NCBI GenBank assembly: GCA_902464965.1
Contig: CABQLI010000023.1
Span: 1-26,607 of the forward strand
Reading direction: 5' to 3'
Source of the DNA: an uncultured Collinsella sp.
GTDB taxonomy: Bacteria; Actinomycetota; Coriobacteriia; Coriobacteriales; Coriobacteriaceae
DNA: 26,607 nucleotides
Shown here: positions 24,201-26,607 of the stretch, in pieces
Layout: the number at the start of each line of letters is the position of its first letter
Numbering within the stretch: the first letter of the stretch is position 1
Program-made: the position numbers and the translations under genes
The notes under the pieces: generated by a model
The model's database searches: none
The model's input: the letters and a program-made list of their open reading frames with translations, nothing else
Told to the model about the DNA's origin: nothing

Positions 24201-24354
24201 GGAGCCATTGATTAATCCGTGTATTGATGCTCGCTTTAAATATGTCAGTCGTGGCTGTGCTCCGAGAACCGTTGATTTAAATGGCAAATGGGCCGTTCCG
24301 GGTGTTGGATACGGCGAAAGCATTGATGCAATCGCCAAAGAGGTTATTGGTTAG
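21244..24354 (+). CDS. Bifunctional autolysin: N-acetylmuramoyl-L-alanine amidase plus glucosaminidase with surface repeats
   Basis: A 1036-residue secreted protein. Signal peptide: residues 1-32 (KK, hydrophobic core, AYA-A). An acidic stretch (35-95) and a beta-rich domain (98-200) precede an Amidase_3 domain (249-437) with all zinc/catalytic positions: H258 (DAGHGG), E272, H328 (SFHIN) and E402 (IEHGF). It would cut the MurNAc-L-Ala bond. Residues 441-850 hold repeats built on YDxxFYxSNN, HFVSCGMAEGRRGS and YPDLRRAFG, probably wall-binding. The C-terminus (about 865-1036) is a glucosaminidase-like domain: LYGQVMKETGYLKFGN with likely catalytic E934, CNFGGLGATG and LRAQVQHLKAYG. The ribosome site GGGGGATACGAT precedes the ATG. 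It has no sortase signal. The flippase follows after 43 nt. It is larger than typical amidases because of the repeats. Confidence 0.9.
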   Translation: MKKALRASTAFSLAALLTISPLMSPVAAAYAANSVQAEDISSDAVSADDGVASRDEGVADGDMDVEQPLPTDVDESADEDFGVDASSTEPQTESADSPFQYIYLAYPNLISGTDQVVAFATPNDSDTIASATLNYVSANGVQGAVDASAQDANSAAFTFGSELELNTYFLTSITYVLQGDGTEHEINLSDRDYSFTVVDGTANCEGTSVYYADGDGNAVEAQSIKQALECADSPDGISTYAARSARKNVRIIALDAGHGGTDPGAQGNGKSEADLTWKIVAACKNKLEAYGFKVVLAREQSGGYSGNDYLYRVQRCVSQGAQAFVSFHINSGSPVAHGAEVYAPTANEYDYTQVSVELANKVMNNLASMGLSYRGVFQMEVGDEFAVIRCAREQGIPGILIEHGFISNAGDVLNYFSDEGCRRLGEADADAIIAQFPKSTWLDYSSVFDANYYLSNNPDVAKATAGNSELALDHFINYGMSEGRRGSASFDVQSYFNEYPDLRAAFGFDLVKYYEHYVTAGKAEGRHGTGCSKIEGYATTINGVDYSSVYDPSFYLSNNEDIRNAFSKRSPAGVVMIDDAAVLRHFVSCGMAEGRRGSESFDVLSYYNRYPDLRRAFGANLTALYGHYLSSGRAEGRIATGCASLAGAVASQGGTDYSPVYDFDFYTSNNGDVLSAFTTVKGGLRFVDDAAVLRHFVSCGMAEGRRGSESFDVLSYYNRYPDLRRAFGANLTALYGHYLSSGRAEGRIATGCASLAGAVASQGGTDYSPVYDFDFYTSNNGDVLSAFTTVKGGLRFVDDAAVLRHFVSCGMAEGRRGSDSFDVYGYRNRYADLRKAFGQNLKSYYIHYLNCGIKEGRNGASATGYEGFIMSSAYSTYLDAADHFTKTVGPKGFPSAVYTDRGASNIIDFCKILYEEAQSEGVSPEVLYGQVMKETGYLKFGNLVQPNQCNFGGLGATGPGNPGYTFGSVREGLRAQVQHLKAYGSTEPLINPCIDARFKYVSRGCAPRTVDLNGKWAVPGVGYGESIDAIAKEVIG
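22973..23699 (+). repeat. 330-bp tandem repeat within the autolysin gene (2.2 copies)
   Basis: Units 22973-23302 and 23303-23632 look identical base for base by eye, and a third partial copy runs from 23633 to 23699 before diverging at 23700. The unit is exactly 110 codons, so the frame is kept. The units are richer in G/C-ending codons than the rest of the gene. Identity at silent positions shows that the duplication or conversion is recent. Confidence 0.95.
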
Positions 24355-24397
24355 GCTTTAAAAAGTAGATTGAAAGTCTTAAATCGATTGGGTTAAT

Positions 24398-25618
24398 TTG
24401 ACTGACAATTTAAAGAAAAACATCACATGGAATACCGTTGGCTCGATTGCATACCTTGCTTGTCAGTGGTTAACGACAGTTGCCGTAGTTCGTCTTTCAT
24501 CGGATTTTAACTATGCAGGTGATTTGTCTTTGGCAATGACAATCAGCAATCTATTTGTTCCAATCGGTTTATATAAGATTCGATCCTTTCAGGTATCCGA
24601 TCTTTCATGTGAGTATTCTTCGGGGGAATACATTGGTTTTCGTCTAATCACAATAGTGTTGGGGTTTGTTTTCGTATTACCTTATGCATTCTTTACCTGT
24701 CAGCAGTCTTCCCTTCTCCCCGTGTACTTCTATTGCATATATAAGTCAATAGAAGTGATGGTCGATGTGTTCCACGGCATTGATCAAAAAGCAGGAAATA
24801 TGATTTATTGTGGCATTTCGATGCTGCTGAGAGGCATTTTGTCACTTCTCGCGTTTTGTGCCGGAATGCATGTCTCACATTCTCTTGTATTGAGCATCGT
24901 TCTAATGATTGCGGTGTCTCTCCCTGTAATGGTTGTTGATGTACGTTGGGCTTCGAATTTCGATGCGATTGTTCCTTCTTTTAGGTTCAAGGCGATGTCT
25001 GAACTGTTTTATAAGTGTCTTCCCGCTACGGTTGGGGTTTTTTGTTGCGCTGCAGTTACATCTGTTTCGCGTCAAGAACTTGCTGCTGCATTGGGGGCAT
25101 CAATGTTGGGTGTTTATTCCTCGGTGTGTTCTCCCGCGGCAATAGTTCAAGCGGGTGCTGCTAATGCCTATGCCCCTTTGCTCGGCGCTTTTGCGAGCGC
25201 TAGTGAGTCGGAGGATAAAAAAGCATTTAATACCATGTTGGTGAAGGTCATTCTTGGCGCCCTTGTCTTGTGTATTCTTATTTTGTTCGCTTGTTTCATC
25301 TGCGGCGACTACTTGTTGGGACTACTTTTCGGTGACCAAATTCATCAGTATTCTTTTTTGCTGTACGGTGCGGTAATTAGCTCTCTGATTACGGCGTTTA
25401 TCGGTTTCTTTTCCGACCTGACAATTGTTAAAAGAAAGATGGTTGGTAATCTTGTTGGTAATTTAGTTGCTTTAATCGTTGTTGTCCCTCTTTCCAGCTT
25501 AATGATTCACTTGTTTGGACCTAACGGAACGAGTATTGCAATTTCGCTTGCTTATTTTGTCGGGTGTGTCGCGATGCTTCCCTGCATTATTCGGAATAAT
25601 GCAGTAGAGATTCGCTAA
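24398..25618 (+). CDS. Polysaccharide flippase (Wzx/MATE-like, PST family)
   Basis: A 406-residue integral membrane protein with about 11-12 hydrophobic helices. It would move lipid-linked glycan units across the membrane. The N-terminus (NLKKNITWNTVGSIAYLACQW, then a conserved-type SSDFNYAGDLSLAMTISNLF) is typical of Wzx/polysaccharide exporters, which often begin with a 'N.xWN..G....' helix. It is slightly shorter than the usual 420-480 residues. The TTG start at 24398 has only a weak ribosome site, but no upstream alternative exists and the frame begins with the family motif. Codons are AT-rich compared with the following dehydratase. It lies 43 nt after the autolysin gene, so it could be cotranscribed. 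Confidence 0.85.
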   Translation: MTDNLKKNITWNTVGSIAYLACQWLTTVAVVRLSSDFNYAGDLSLAMTISNLFVPIGLYKIRSFQVSDLSCEYSSGEYIGFRLITIVLGFVFVLPYAFFTCQQSSLLPVYFYCIYKSIEVMVDVFHGIDQKAGNMIYCGISMLLRGILSLLAFCAGMHVSHSLVLSIVLMIAVSLPVMVVDVRWASNFDAIVPSFRFKAMSELFYKCLPATVGVFCCAAVTSVSRQELAAALGASMLGVYSSVCSPAAIVQAGAANAYAPLLGAFASASESEDKKAFNTMLVKVILGALVLCILILFACFICGDYLLGLLFGDQIHQYSFLLYGAVISSLITAFIGFFSDLTIVKRKMVGNLVGNLVALIVVVPLSSLMIHLFGPNGTSIAISLAYFVGCVAMLPCIIRNNAVEIR

Positions 25619-25848
25619 ATACTTAGATATAAAAGTGTGCGGCCGGTGCTTAATATCTACCTGAATTGACTTCTTTAACGCCAATGGAGGGGTTATCAGT
25701 TCTGGCGCAGGTATTAACGCTTTTTAATTCTAATTTATGCCCAGCAGGCGTCTTTTCGTTTAGCATAAGACACGTATTAGTAGGTTAAGCAACAACTTCA
25801 AATTTGTTTAAGTTTCATTCACCTTAATTTTGTTTATTGGAGCTTGAA
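25619..25848. other. Intergenic region with inverted repeat before the dehydratase gene
   Basis: The 230-bp AT-rich gap has no gene. TAGATAT (25624-25630) and ATATCTA (25653-25659) form a 7-bp inverted repeat six bases after the flippase stop and may be a transcript-end hairpin, though no T run follows. The remainder is T-rich and must hold the promoter of the next gene; TTGGAG ends 7 bases before the ATG. Confidence 0.35.
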
Positions 25849-26607
25849 ATGTGCGATAGCGTATTCAAAGACAAGACCCTCATGATCACGGGCGGCACCG
25901 GCTCGTTCGGCAACACCGTGCTCAAACACTTCATGGACACCGACCTAGCCGAGATCCGCATCTTCTCCCGCGACGAGAAGAAGCAGGACGACATGCGCCA
26001 CCGCCTGCAGGAGAGGTCCCCCGAGCTCGCGTCCAAGGTGCGCTTCTTCATCGGCGACGTCCGCGACGCCCAGAGCGTCCGCGACGCCATGCACGGCGTG
26101 GACTACATCTTCCACGCCGCCGCCCTCAAGCAGGTTCCCTCCTGCGAGTTCTTCCCCATGGAGGCCGTGCGCACCAACGTAATCGGCACGGACAACGTCC
26201 TGCATGCCGCCATCGACGAGGGCGTGGACCGCGTCGTGTGCCTGTCCACCGACAAGGCCGCCTACCCCATCAACGCCATGGGCAAGTCCAAGGCCATGAT
26301 GGAGTCGATCATCTACGCCAACGCCCGCAACGGCGCCGGCCGCACCACCATCTGCTGCACCCGCTACGGCAACGTCATGTGCTCGCGCGGCAGCGTCATC
26401 CCGCTGTTCATCGACCGCATCCGCAAGGGCGAGCCGCTGACGGTCACCGACCCCAACATGACCCGCTTCCTCATGAACCTGGACGAGGCCGTCGACCTGG
26501 TGCAGTTCGCCTTCGAGCACGCCAACCCCGGCGACCTGTTCATCCAGAAGGCGCCGGCATCCACCATCGGCGACCTCGCCGAGGCCGTCCAGGAGGTCTT
26601 CGGGCAC
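25849..26607 (+). CDS. capE: UDP-N-acetylglucosamine 4,6-dehydratase, CapE/FnlA type (3' end cut by window edge)
   Basis: The first 253 codons of a short-chain dehydrogenase that, in this family, makes UDP-2-acetamido-2,6-dideoxy-hexulose from UDP-GlcNAc, the first step to UDP-FucNAc and related sugars. It shows the NAD(P)-binding GGTGSFG at 15-21, IFSRDEKKQDDMRHRLQ, FHAAALKQVPSCEFFPMEAV, and LSTDKAAYPINAMGKSK. The Met-x3-Lys (MGKSK) in place of the SDR Tyr-x3-Lys is the mark of the CapE group. TRYGNVMCSRGSVIPLF and DPNMTRFLM follow. Full length should be about 340 residues. Codons are almost all C/G-ending, unlike the flippase. A FnlB/CapF-like reductase and a WecB-like epimerase would be expected next. 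Confidence 0.92.
   Translation, partial: MCDSVFKDKTLMITGGTGSFGNTVLKHFMDTDLAEIRIFSRDEKKQDDMRHRLQERSPELASKVRFFIGDVRDAQSVRDAMHGVDYIFHAAALKQVPSCEFFPMEAVRTNVIGTDNVLHAAIDEGVDRVVCLSTDKAAYPINAMGKSKAMMESIIYANARNGAGRTTICCTRYGNVMCSRGSVIPLFIDRIRKGEPLTVTDPNMTRFLMNLDEAVDLVQFAFEHANPGDLFIQKAPASTIGDLAEAVQEVFGH

Overview
The window most likely comes from a gut actinobacterium of the class Coriobacteriia, probably Collinsella or a close relative. This is inferred from high-GC core genes with C/G-ending codons, a SUF cluster read away from a divergent Rrf2 regulator, an MPKTG-anchored wall protein, and a dense block of family 2 glycosyltransferases. No RNA gene or CRISPR array was seen, so the genus is not proven.

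Layout. (1) 1-3255: iron-sulfur assembly genes sufC and sufB on the minus strand (sufB is cut by the left edge), a divergent Rrf2-type regulator with three cysteines, a palindromic operator candidate between them, and an orphan HEPN/HepT-like gene directly behind the regulator. (2) 3384-7155: a secreted wall-anchored protein with a lysozyme-like N-terminal region, a strong terminator, and an AAA-ATPase-like/DUF1703-type protein with altered active-site motifs. (3) 7180-15366: a glycan locus. One GlfT2-like glycosyltransferase is on the minus strand. Diverging from it is a five-gene block of GT2 enzymes in the order A-B-A'-B', then a two-GT-domain protein. (4) 15576-16679: a stand-alone ATPase with a C-terminal winged-helix-like region. 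(5) 16680-21060: a decayed, mosaic accessory island. It holds a broken membrane-protein gene, an istB (IS21) tail, an AT-rich gene with a C-terminal HEPN motif (candidate defence RNase), and a chimeric IS1595/istB relic with two in-frame stops. Unusual inverted repeats sit next to the relic. (6) 21244-26607: a large bifunctional autolysin (amidase plus glucosaminidase) with a recent 330-bp internal tandem duplication, a polysaccharide flippase, and the start of a CapE-type UDP-GlcNAc 4,6-dehydratase cut by the right edge.

How it fits together. Regions 3 and 6 look like parts of a cell-surface polysaccharide programme: sugar-nucleotide synthesis (CapE), sugar transfer (six GT genes), lipid-linked export (flippase) and wall remodelling (amidase). 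The island in region 5 interrupts this programme and differs sharply in base composition. The strongest candidate for an undescribed system is the AT-rich HEPN gene at 18251-19651, between two separate istB relics. The orphan HepT-like gene next to the Rrf2 regulator is a second lead. Both rest on motif recognition by eye and need profile searches.
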